In this document: positions 5,046-11,699 of the stretch, one piece after another
Layout: each line of letters opens with the position of its first letter
Numbering within the stretch: the stretch's first letter is position 1
Origin: Candidatus Helarchaeota archaeon
Lineage (GTDB): Archaea > Asgardarchaeota > Lokiarchaeia > Helarchaeales > HEL-GB-A
Reading direction: 5' to 3'
Assembly: GCA_013375405.1 (NCBI GenBank)
Contig: JABXJU010000131.1
Location: 1-11,699, forward strand
DNA length: 11,699 bases
Notes under the pieces: model-generated
Database searches by the model: none
Told to the model about the DNA's origin: nothing
The model's input: the letters and a program-made list of their open reading frames with translations, nothing else
Made by a program: the position numbers and the translations under genes

Positions 5046-6101
5046 ATGTTAGTACTGGAAAATGTGAATAAAACATGGGCTGAGTTTCAACTTAAAAATA
5101 TCAATTTAGAAATTAAAAAGAATGAGTTTTTCGTTGTGTTGGGCCCTTCTGGAGCAGGAAAAACTCTATTATTGGAAGTTATTGCGGGGATTTTTTATCC
5201 AACCACTGGGAGGATTCTCTTTAGAGGAAAAGACATAACATACCTACCTCCGGATAAACGTCAAGTTGGATTCGTCTTTCAAGATTATGCGCTTTTTCCA
5301 CATAAAAGAGTATGGCAGAATGTAGAGTTTGGGCTATTTGCTAAAAAAATTTCACGTCGAGAGAAAGTAGAACAAGTTGAGGAAATGCTGAAACAAATAG
5401 ATATTTTACATTTAGCTAAACGGTATCCAAATACTCTTAGTGGTGGAGAACAGCAGAGAGTTGCATTGGCACGAGCTTTGATAATTAATCCCGAAATTTT
5501 CCTTCTCGATGAGCCCCTATCTGCTTTAGATTATAACATGAGGATAAAATTAAGGGAGGAAATAATAAAAATCCAGAAAAAGTTGAAAATAACTACAATT
5601 TATGTAACGCATGATCGAATAGAAGCCATTACTCTAGCAGATCGAATTGCTATTATGAATGAGGGGGAAATTATTCAAGTGGGTACTCCAAATGAAATAT
5701 TCAGATCGCCGAGAAATGAATTTGTAGCCCAATTCACAGGATTTGAAAATATCTATAACGGAATTTCAAACTATGATCCAGAAACAAAACTGGCAATAAT
5801 AGACTGTGGAGATTTTGAAATTCAGGCTGCTACTACGAAAATAGGAAAGGTAAAAGCGTGTATTCGACCCGAAGATGTGGCAGTTTCTCTTAAACCGCCG
5901 AAATCAAGTATTCGAAATATTTTAAATGGTAAAATTATCGCAATTCAAGATCAGGGTCCTTTAATTAAGTTAAAAATTGGGATTGGGCAGGATGACGAAA
6001 TTTCTGCTTTAATTACGCACCAATCTTTCATTGATTTGAATCTCAATTTGAATTCTATGGTCAATGTCGGATTTAAAGCGGTGGCAATTCAGATTTTATA
6101 A
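5046..6101 (+). CDS. wtpC: tungstate/molybdate ABC transporter ATP-binding protein
   Basis: A 351-aa ATPase with all ABC motifs: Walker A GPSGAGKT (33-40), Q-loop VFQDYALFPH (77-86), signature LSGGEQQ (131-137), Walker B IFLLDEP (151-157), D-loop SALD (159-162) and switch His189. The remaining roughly 120 residues form a C-terminal TOBE region of the ModC/WtpC/CysA type (VKACIRPEDVAVS, then IRNILNGKIIAI). This may sense the anion and shut the pump, as seen in some archaeal ModC structures. The protein powers uptake through WtpB on the cytoplasmic side. The ATG at 5046, 2 bases after the permease stop, is chosen over an upstream in-frame ATG at 4980, whose extension would overlap the permease and carries no ABC-domain sequence. 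Confidence 0.93.
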   Translation: MLVLENVNKTWAEFQLKNINLEIKKNEFFVVLGPSGAGKTLLLEVIAGIFYPTTGRILFRGKDITYLPPDKRQVGFVFQDYALFPHKRVWQNVEFGLFAKKISRREKVEQVEEMLKQIDILHLAKRYPNTLSGGEQQRVALARALIINPEIFLLDEPLSALDYNMRIKLREEIIKIQKKLKITTIYVTHDRIEAITLADRIAIMNEGEIIQVGTPNEIFRSPRNEFVAQFTGFENIYNGISNYDPETKLAIIDCGDFEIQAATTKIGKVKACIRPEDVAVSLKPPKSSIRNILNGKIIAIQDQGPLIKLKIGIGQDDEISALITHQSFIDLNLNLNSMVNVGFKAVAIQIL

Positions 6102-6129
6102 ATTAATACCAGAGATTTATTAGTTATTA

Positions 6130-7230
6130 ATGCTAAAATATTACAAAATGCCTGCACATGAAATTCAAATCACTGCACCTGGGAGGATCTGTCTCTTCGG
6201 TGAGCACCAAGATTACCTCAAATTGCCAGTCATTTCAGCCGCGATTTCATTATTCATTAAAATTAAGGCAATCAAAACTGAGGATAGAAACCTTACCATT
6301 GACCTGGTGGATCTCAATCAACAGGAAGTAATTCCCCTCCAGAATCGAGAAGTTCAATATCTATATTCACGCGATTACCTTCGAAGTGCCTATAATTTAT
6401 TTATTCGGAAAGGATATCGATTAAATCAAGGATATAAATGTGAAATCAGTGGAAATATTCCCATTAATGCAGGGTGCGGAAGCTCCTCTGCACTTATCAT
6501 TGCATGGATTACGTTTTTAGCACATATCTTTAAAGTGGAACTCGCTCCAACTATAATTGCTGATTTAGGACATCAGGCAGAAGTAGACGAATTCAGAGAA
6601 GCAGGAGGTCGGATGGATCATTACACTTCTGCTCTTGGGGGGCTTTTATATATTATAACAACACCCCCATATGAATATGAACCTTTAACTGTTCCATTAT
6701 CTGGATTTGTATTAGGTGATTCTCTCGAACGAAAGAATACTGTCGCAGATTTAGCTCGAATTAAAGAACAAGTCTTAATAAGTCTATCTGAGATGCGGCG
6801 AAAATATGAGGATTTTGATTTGAAAACAACTTCGTTACTAGAACTTACACCCTACTTATCTCTAGTATTTCCAGAGATTTCCAAGAAAATTACCGCGAAT
6901 CTCATGAGCCGTGATCTTACACAAAAGGCGAAAGCCCTCCTTTCAGAGAGTGATTTTTCACCCGCAGCCTTAGGGGAACTCTTAGATGTGCATCATAAAC
7001 TACTCGCTCAGAAATTAGGTATATCAACTCCTAAAATTGAGGAGCTTATTACAGTTGCTAAGAATGCAGGGGCGCTAGGATGTAAAATAAATGGTTCTGG
7101 ATTTGGGGGTTGTATGATTGCTTATGCACCCGATGCCACGGAAGAAGTTGCTAAGGCCATTGAAGAGGCAGGTGGCAAAGCCTATTTAGTATCAATTAGT
7201 GATGGCTGCAAAATCATTGAATCCAAATAA
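6130..7230 (+). CDS. GHMP-family sugar kinase, galactokinase-like, substrate unknown
   Basis: A protein of 366 aa with the three GHMP motifs. Motif 1 is APGRICLFGEHQDY (16-29), close to the galactokinase 'GRVNLIGEHTDY'. Motif 2 is IPINAGCGSSSAL (110-122), the phosphate-binding loop. Motif 3 is KINGSGFGGCMIAY (319-332), like 'MTGAGFGGC'. The probable catalytic base is Asp163 in AGGRMDHYTSALGG (158-171), matching the galactokinase 'GxMDQFASALGG'. It should transfer phosphate from ATP to a sugar or similar alcohol, but galactose specificity is not shown: Gln27 replaces the usual Thr, and motif 2 departs from 'GLSSSAA'. It begins 28 bases after wtpC and may share that transcript. There is no good ribosome site for ATG 6130; ATG 6148 is an alternative that keeps motif 1. 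Confidence 0.82.
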   Translation: MLKYYKMPAHEIQITAPGRICLFGEHQDYLKLPVISAAISLFIKIKAIKTEDRNLTIDLVDLNQQEVIPLQNREVQYLYSRDYLRSAYNLFIRKGYRLNQGYKCEISGNIPINAGCGSSSALIIAWITFLAHIFKVELAPTIIADLGHQAEVDEFREAGGRMDHYTSALGGLLYIITTPPYEYEPLTVPLSGFVLGDSLERKNTVADLARIKEQVLISLSEMRRKYEDFDLKTTSLLELTPYLSLVFPEISKKITANLMSRDLTQKAKALLSESDFSPAALGELLDVHHKLLAQKLGISTPKIEELITVAKNAGALGCKINGSGFGGCMIAYAPDATEEVAKAIEEAGGKAYLVSISDGCKIIESK

Positions 7231-7345
7231 TAGATGAATTTAATTACATTAAAAAAGGGTTGTGGGTTTGTCACATTAATAAAGAATAAGCTATTAATAC
7301 AAATATCGTTTGAAAAAATAGTAAAAATAGAGAAGAAAATCCCTG

Positions 7346-8848
7346 ATGGAAGTAAAGGCGATGTCACTAATCTTAAATGAAACACAAAAACAAGTGCTAA
7401 AACAGGTAACACGGAAAAAAAAGTCAATTGAAGAAATCAAAGCAGCACTAGAGATTCAATTTGAGAAAGTACAATCCATATTAGGTTACTTCATTTCGGC
7501 AGAACTTGTAGATAGGGAACAACAAATAGAATCAATTTATCAGATTACAGATGAAGGTAGGCAATATTTACATAATAAACTCCCTGAAGAAGAATTAATC
7601 GGTTTCGTGAAACAGAATATTCTGTCGATTAAGGAGATTAAAGGGAAAATAAAGGATAAGAATATTTTTAGTATTGCTATTAATTGGGCAAAAAAGAACA
7701 ATTGGATAGAAATCGATAAAGGGAATATCAAATTAATTGGAGAATTAAGCAACATTTCAAAAAAGATCGAAAATCTTAGAGATAAATTAGAAAATCCAGA
7801 TAAAAAACAAGCAGATATTTTACAAGAATTAATGGAAAGAAATTTAATTATTGAGAAAGAGAAAAAAACAGACTTATATAAATTGAAGGAGTCAGTTTCG
7901 GATAAAAAATTGAATGAACTTCTGACTTCAAATATTAAAACCTCTGTAACTTCTGCAGATCTTATGTCAGGCAACTGGAAAAATTACCAATACAAGAAAT
8001 ACAATGTCGATACACCTACTGAAAAATTGATGTTTGGAAGAAAATCGATTTATTTAGAATTTTTAAACACGATAAGGGAGGGATTGTTAGCCCTCGGATT
8101 CGAGGAATATGATAGTCCAATAATAGATTTGGAGTTTTATAATTGTGATTTGTTATTTATGCCCCAAGATCATGTTGCACGGGGTATTCACGATTTATTC
8201 TTTGTTGAAAGTAAAAAAATTGGTGAAATAAGAAATAAAAACTTGCTAAAACGCGTAAGTGCAGTCCATTTAGATGGTGCAGACACTGGATCAATCGGAT
8301 GGAACTATAATTTCGATGAAAAGAAATCATCTAACTTGATTTTACGTTCTCAGACCACTGCAGTCTCCGCGCATGCGCTTGAAGCGATAATGAATCGTCC
8401 CGAGCCCATGAAAATGTTCTGTCTCGGGAAATGTTTCAGGCCAGATACGATAGATCGTACCCATAGTTTCGAGTTCTGGCAATGTGAGGGTATTATATGC
8501 GGGGATGATCTAAGCATCAAGCACCTATTTGGAATGCTGACAGAAATTTGTCATATGGTTGGCGTGAAGGAAATTAAATTTATGCCAGGGTATTTCCCTT
8601 TCACAGAGCCTAGTGTGTCAGGATTCATTAAGCATCCTAAACTAGGGTGGGTCGAAGCTCTGCCAGGGGGTATATTTAGACCAGAGCTACTCTATTCTTA
8701 TAATTACAAGAAGACTGTGCTTGCATATGGCATCGGTGTAACGCGTTTGGCTATGACAGCACTTGGAATTGATGACATTCGCGATGTATATTCAAATGAT
8801 ATCGAACTACTCAAAAATCTACCATTATACAGGGGGAAGATCGAATGA
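7346..8848 (+). CDS. pheS: phenylalanine--tRNA ligase alpha subunit
   Basis: A 500-aa archaeal-type PheRS alpha chain. The first 200 or so residues are Lys/Glu-rich winged-helix-like repeats, as in archaeal and eukaryotic alpha subunits, which bind tRNA. The class II catalytic core follows: motif 1 region near 229-262, PQDHVARGIHDLFF (273-286), LRSQTTAVSAHAL (333-345), motif 2 FRPDTIDRTHSFEFWQCEG (364-382), GGIFRPELL (441-449) and motif 3 GIGVTRLAM (462-470). It activates phenylalanine and charges tRNA-Phe in the cytoplasm as an alpha2beta2 complex with PheT, encoded next with a 4-base overlap. An ATG at 7361 (residue 6) is an alternative start, with GGAAG at 7349-7353 as a possible ribosome site. 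The upstream gap (7231-7345) probably holds its promoter, but several TATA-like runs compete. Confidence 0.95.
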   Translation: MEVKAMSLILNETQKQVLKQVTRKKKSIEEIKAALEIQFEKVQSILGYFISAELVDREQQIESIYQITDEGRQYLHNKLPEEELIGFVKQNILSIKEIKGKIKDKNIFSIAINWAKKNNWIEIDKGNIKLIGELSNISKKIENLRDKLENPDKKQADILQELMERNLIIEKEKKTDLYKLKESVSDKKLNELLTSNIKTSVTSADLMSGNWKNYQYKKYNVDTPTEKLMFGRKSIYLEFLNTIREGLLALGFEEYDSPIIDLEFYNCDLLFMPQDHVARGIHDLFFVESKKIGEIRNKNLLKRVSAVHLDGADTGSIGWNYNFDEKKSSNLILRSQTTAVSAHALEAIMNRPEPMKMFCLGKCFRPDTIDRTHSFEFWQCEGIICGDDLSIKHLFGMLTEICHMVGVKEIKFMPGYFPFTEPSVSGFIKHPKLGWVEALPGGIFRPELLYSYNYKKTVLAYGIGVTRLAMTALGIDDIRDVYSNDIELLKNLPLYRGKIE

Positions 8849-10536
8849 AAACGGAATTAAAACTTTCCAGTTTTTTGAAATATATTGGCCATGATGTCAA
8901 GCTGAACGAACTTATCGACACATTATTCTTATTGAAAGTAGAATTAGAGGGGCTCAACGAAGAAGAGGACATAATCGAATTTGAGATAACCCCCGATAGA
9001 GTGGATCTTTTCTCCGTTAAAAATATTGTTAAATTAGTTCAAAACTACTATGGCTGGGAAAGAAAGGAAGCCAATCTTACAGTTCATGATTCAGACTACC
9101 TGATCAATGTTAAACCCTCAGTCATCCCGATTCGCCCTTACATTGGTGGGGCAGTAATTAAAAATGTATTGATTACAGAGGATGATCTCATCGAAATGAT
9201 TAATTTACAAGAACAATTACATGCATCCTTAGCAAGAAATCGCGCTAAAGCCAGTATTGGTCTGTACGTTTTTGATTTAATACGATTCCCGCTGACATAT
9301 GAAGCAAAAAAACCAGAAGAAATTAGTTTCGAACCGTTAGGATATAATCGGGTAATGACAGCAAAAGGCATTTTGGAAGACCTTCCAACAGGAGTGAAAT
9401 ATGCACATCTATTTGAGGGTTTAGATAAATATCCGATTTTTTATGATTCAAGTGCGAATGTTTTAAGTATGCCACCGATTATAAACTCCAACTATCTTGG
9501 TGCAGTTCAACCTGATGAGAAAAACCCACAAAGCCTTTTCATTGAGGTTACAGGTACCAAGAAAGATGTGATGTTAAATACTTTAAAATTAATTGTAATG
9601 GATGCGCTTGAGCGAGGAGGAGAAGTATATCAGGTGCAAATCAATTATCCCGATGGAACTTCCGAAAAACCACTAGATTTATCACTCCAACCGAAATCAA
9701 TGAGTGTAAGAAACCTTCATACTTATTTAGGAGAGCTAATTTCAGCTAAAGAAATTGAAGATTATCTAGTTCGCATGGGATATACGGATATTTCAATAAA
9801 AGGTGATAAGATCTCCTTGAAGGCACCGGCAGATCGTCTGGATTTACTCCACGAAGTAGATATTATCGAGGATGTGATTATTTGTTATGGCTATACCGAT
9901 ATCAAGCCGGAACTTCCAGAAATGCTAACCCGGTCAAGCACTTTATCTTATAGTTACCTTGTAAGTCAGATAAGAGAGTTTTTTGCAGGTCTTGGCTACA
10001 CAGAAGTCATGAATTACCTACTGACGGATAAAGAAATTTTATCAAATTTGATGAATAAAGAGGCACTCCCCCATTATAGATTGCTAAATTCAAAATTAGC
10101 TCATTATTCTGATCTTCGACCCGAATTAATTCCTATACTGCTTAACTATCTCTCCAAAAACTTAAAAAACCCTTATCCACAGAAAATCTTCGAAGTTGGG
10201 GAAGTCATAATCCCCGCTAAGAAGGCCTATAATAGGAATATTCAGCAACTCAATTTGGCAGCAGCCACGATTGGAGAGAATGTTAACCTCAACAAAATTA
10301 AATCCGAATTAGATATTCTCTTTAACCTCTTACAGAAAGAAGTGAAATATAAAAAAATATCACATCCTTCATATCTAGAGGGGCGGGTTTTTTCGGTTCA
10401 TGTCGAAAATAAGCAGATTGGGATTTTTGGTGAAATCCATCCGCAAGTAATTTTGAATTTCAAACTGAAACAACCCATTGTGGTATTGGAACTCGAATTA
10501 ATCCAACAATTTCCTGAAATAGAATTCTATATCTGA
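8845..10536 (+). CDS. pheT: phenylalanine--tRNA ligase beta subunit
   Basis: A 563-aa beta chain of the short archaeal/eukaryotic kind, without the N-terminal tRNA-binding EMAP-like extension and C-terminal anticodon-binding domain of bacterial PheT. Visible domains are B1 (about 1-85, with ITPDRVDLFSVKNIV), B3/B4 editing domain (about 90-265, including KYPIFYDSSANVLSMPPIIN), B5 (about 275-350, with PADRLDLLHEVDIIEDVIICYGY) and the inactive synthetase-like fold (about 355-563, with LRPELIPILLNYLS and KIFEVGEV). It supports tRNA binding and clears mischarged Tyr-tRNA-Phe by family precedent. The ATG overlaps the pheS stop as ATGA, preceded by a GGGGGAAG ribosome-binding-like stretch, indicating translational coupling. 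Confidence 0.95.
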   Translation: MKTELKLSSFLKYIGHDVKLNELIDTLFLLKVELEGLNEEEDIIEFEITPDRVDLFSVKNIVKLVQNYYGWERKEANLTVHDSDYLINVKPSVIPIRPYIGGAVIKNVLITEDDLIEMINLQEQLHASLARNRAKASIGLYVFDLIRFPLTYEAKKPEEISFEPLGYNRVMTAKGILEDLPTGVKYAHLFEGLDKYPIFYDSSANVLSMPPIINSNYLGAVQPDEKNPQSLFIEVTGTKKDVMLNTLKLIVMDALERGGEVYQVQINYPDGTSEKPLDLSLQPKSMSVRNLHTYLGELISAKEIEDYLVRMGYTDISIKGDKISLKAPADRLDLLHEVDIIEDVIICYGYTDIKPELPEMLTRSSTLSYSYLVSQIREFFAGLGYTEVMNYLLTDKEILSNLMNKEALPHYRLLNSKLAHYSDLRPELIPILLNYLSKNLKNPYPQKIFEVGEVIIPAKKAYNRNIQQLNLAAATIGENVNLNKIKSELDILFNLLQKEVKYKKISHPSYLEGRVFSVHVENKQIGIFGEIHPQVILNFKLKQPIVVLELELIQQFPEIEFYI

Positions 10537-10561
10537 TTAAAAATAAGAACTTTGAGAATAA

Positions 10562-10587
10562 TTAAAAAAATTGTCTAATTTGTCTAA
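10562..10587 (+). promoter_or_regulatory. possible promoter and direct repeat before the acyl-CoA synthetase gene
   Basis: A TATA-like TTAAAAAAATT (about 10562-10572) lies 60-70 bases before the ATG at 10632. It is followed by two copies of TTGTCTAA (10571-10578 and 10580-10587) nine bases apart. Tandem octamers next to a TATA box could be a regulator site, but the sequence is AT-rich and short. Confidence 0.3.
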
Positions 10588-10631
10588 CTTGAATTAATAC
10601 CTAACATGATTGAAATCAGAGATGGAATAAT

Positions 10632-11699
10632 ATGTCAAAAAAAAGGTTTAAATTAACAAGCAAGACAATGCTTCGGGATGTTATTAAACACAAGGCAGAA
10701 ACTGTAGGAGATATGGTGTGGTTAACGTTTGTAAAAGATTTTGATAAGGGCCTTGATGAGAAATATACCTATAAGGAAATGCATTTATTATCAAATCGTT
10801 TGGCAAATGGCTTATCAAAATTAGGTTTCAAAAAGGGAGATGGAATCACTATAATGGAGCCTAATTCTCCAGAATTTCTCATTGCCGTTTTTGCTACTTT
10901 TAAATTGGGAACATACATGCCACTAGTTAATACAGCCCTAAAAGGTGAGGCATTAACCTATATTTTGAATCATTCAGACGCCAAAGCGATAATCCTCAAT
11001 CATACATATCTAGAAAATTACTTAGCAATTGAAGATCAATTAAAAACCATCAAATTTGTCATAATTAATTTGAAAGATGCGCCAGATGATTTCCAGTTAC
11101 CCGAAGGAGCAGTATCGCTTCAAGAAGTAATGCAAGCACCCGAAAATGATATTGACGTTGAACTCAATCGTGAGGATCTAGTGTTATTCATGTATACAGC
11201 AGGGACAACTGGACTGCCAAAAGCTGTAACATTTTTGCAGGGAAAGTTGATAGGGGGGAATAATGTTTCAACACTCATGCAAGGCTTGAAAATCCTCTAT
11301 CTTGTAGGGGATGACGTGTTATTTACGGCATTACCTCTATTTCATGCCAATGCGCTATTTCTTACCAGCCTTACGGCTTTTTTAAACGATGTGCCCTTGA
11401 TCCTTGGGAAAAGATTTAGTGCCAGCCGGCATTGGAATATCTGTCGAAAATACAATGTCACTTCCTTTAACACGCTTGGAGCGATGATTCCAATTTTGAT
11501 GAAACAACCTGAAAAACCAAATGATAAAGATCATAATATTAAATTAATTACTAGCGCGGCCTGTCCGAGAGAAATATGGGAAGCGTTTGTAGAAAGATTT
11601 AATGTCAATTTGAGAGAATTCTATGCCGCAACGGATGGCGGTGGATTCATGCTTCTGAAAATTGGCCCTGAGGAACAACCTGTAGGTTCAATGGGAAAA
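10632..11699 (+). CDS. ANL-superfamily acyl-CoA synthetase (FATP/CaiC-like), 3' end beyond window
   Basis: The frame is open from the ATG at 10632 to the window edge, giving 356 residues of a protein usually of 500-600. It belongs to the AMP-forming acyl-CoA synthetases: YTYKEMHLLSNRLANGL, then MEPNSPEFLIAVFATFKLGTYMPLVNT, the ATP-binding loop MYTAGTTGLPKA (about residues 192-203), LPLFHANALF, and the A5 region EFYAATDGGG. The pattern LVNTALKGEALTYIL, the loop ending PKA, and FSASRHWNICRKYNVT point toward the fatty-acid transport protein / very-long-chain or carnitine-CoA ligase branch. It should activate a carboxylic acid as acyl-AMP and then acyl-CoA. Two motif positions differ from consensus: Ala for Ser in the loop, and Asp for the usual Glu in A5. 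The C-terminal domain with the catalytic lysine is not visible. It starts 95 bases after pheT, probably with its own promoter. Confidence 0.87.
   Translation, partial: MSKKRFKLTSKTMLRDVIKHKAETVGDMVWLTFVKDFDKGLDEKYTYKEMHLLSNRLANGLSKLGFKKGDGITIMEPNSPEFLIAVFATFKLGTYMPLVNTALKGEALTYILNHSDAKAIILNHTYLENYLAIEDQLKTIKFVIINLKDAPDDFQLPEGAVSLQEVMQAPENDIDVELNREDLVLFMYTAGTTGLPKAVTFLQGKLIGGNNVSTLMQGLKILYLVGDDVLFTALPLFHANALFLTSLTAFLNDVPLILGKRFSASRHWNICRKYNVTSFNTLGAMIPILMKQPEKPNDKDHNIKLITSAACPREIWEAFVERFNVNLREFYAATDGGGFMLLKIGPEEQPVGSMGK

Noticed and set aside
1..11699. CRISPR array, transposase, integrase or defence cassette
   Set aside because: No spaced repeats, transposase-like proteins or defence-family motifs were seen; the genes are metabolic, transport or housekeeping.

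Overview
The window looks like archaeal chromosome from an AT-rich genome. Evidence: both phenylalanyl-tRNA synthetase subunits are archaeal in size and domain order (alpha about 500 aa, beta 563 aa), promoters resemble TATA boxes, the tungstate/molybdate transporter is of the WtpA class, and a slipin/NfeD pair is present. The zinc-ribbon NfeD, the DUF2225 protein and the general flavour would fit an Asgard-like or related lineage, but that is a guess; no marker settles it.

Layout. (1) Positions 1-865, plus strand: the 3' end of an SPFH/slipin gene, then an NfeD-type membrane protein with an unusual C-terminal zinc ribbon. (2) Positions 866-1228: a convergent gap holding a GC-rich island. Its minus strand encodes a short, clearly recognisable piece of the N-terminal domain of an acetolactate-synthase-like thiamine-pyrophosphate (TPP) enzyme, apparently a gene remnant. 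(3) Positions 1229-2905, minus strand: a DUF2225 zinc protein, a stand-alone Mop/TOBE protein and a ModE-type regulator with one TOBE domain. (4) Positions 2906-3062: a divergent control region with a near-perfect ModE palindrome between two oppositely facing TATA-like boxes. (5) Positions 3063-6101, plus strand: wtpA-wtpB-wtpC, a complete tungstate/molybdate ABC importer. (6) Positions 6130-7230: a galactokinase-like GHMP kinase just behind the transporter. (7) Positions 7346-10536: pheS-pheT, overlapping by 4 bases. (8) From 10632 to the window end: the first 356 codons of an acyl-CoA synthetase of the ANL superfamily.

How the parts work together. Regions 3-5 form a self-contained oxyanion circuit: ModE should sense molybdate/tungstate through its TOBE domain and bind the palindrome, turning down wtpABC and possibly its own gene, while the small Mop protein may buffer the anion. 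The slipin and NfeD proteins are a conserved membrane pair. PheST is housekeeping. The GHMP kinase, the DUF2225 protein and the acyl-CoA synthetase have no evident link to their neighbours.

I found no CRISPR array, transposase, tRNA, rRNA or recognisable defence cassette, and no clearly new multi-gene system. The most unusual items are the TPP-enzyme remnant, the repeated promoter-like element on either side of it and the DUF2225 gene, the symmetric ModE control region, and several atypical residues or domain arrangements in otherwise known families.
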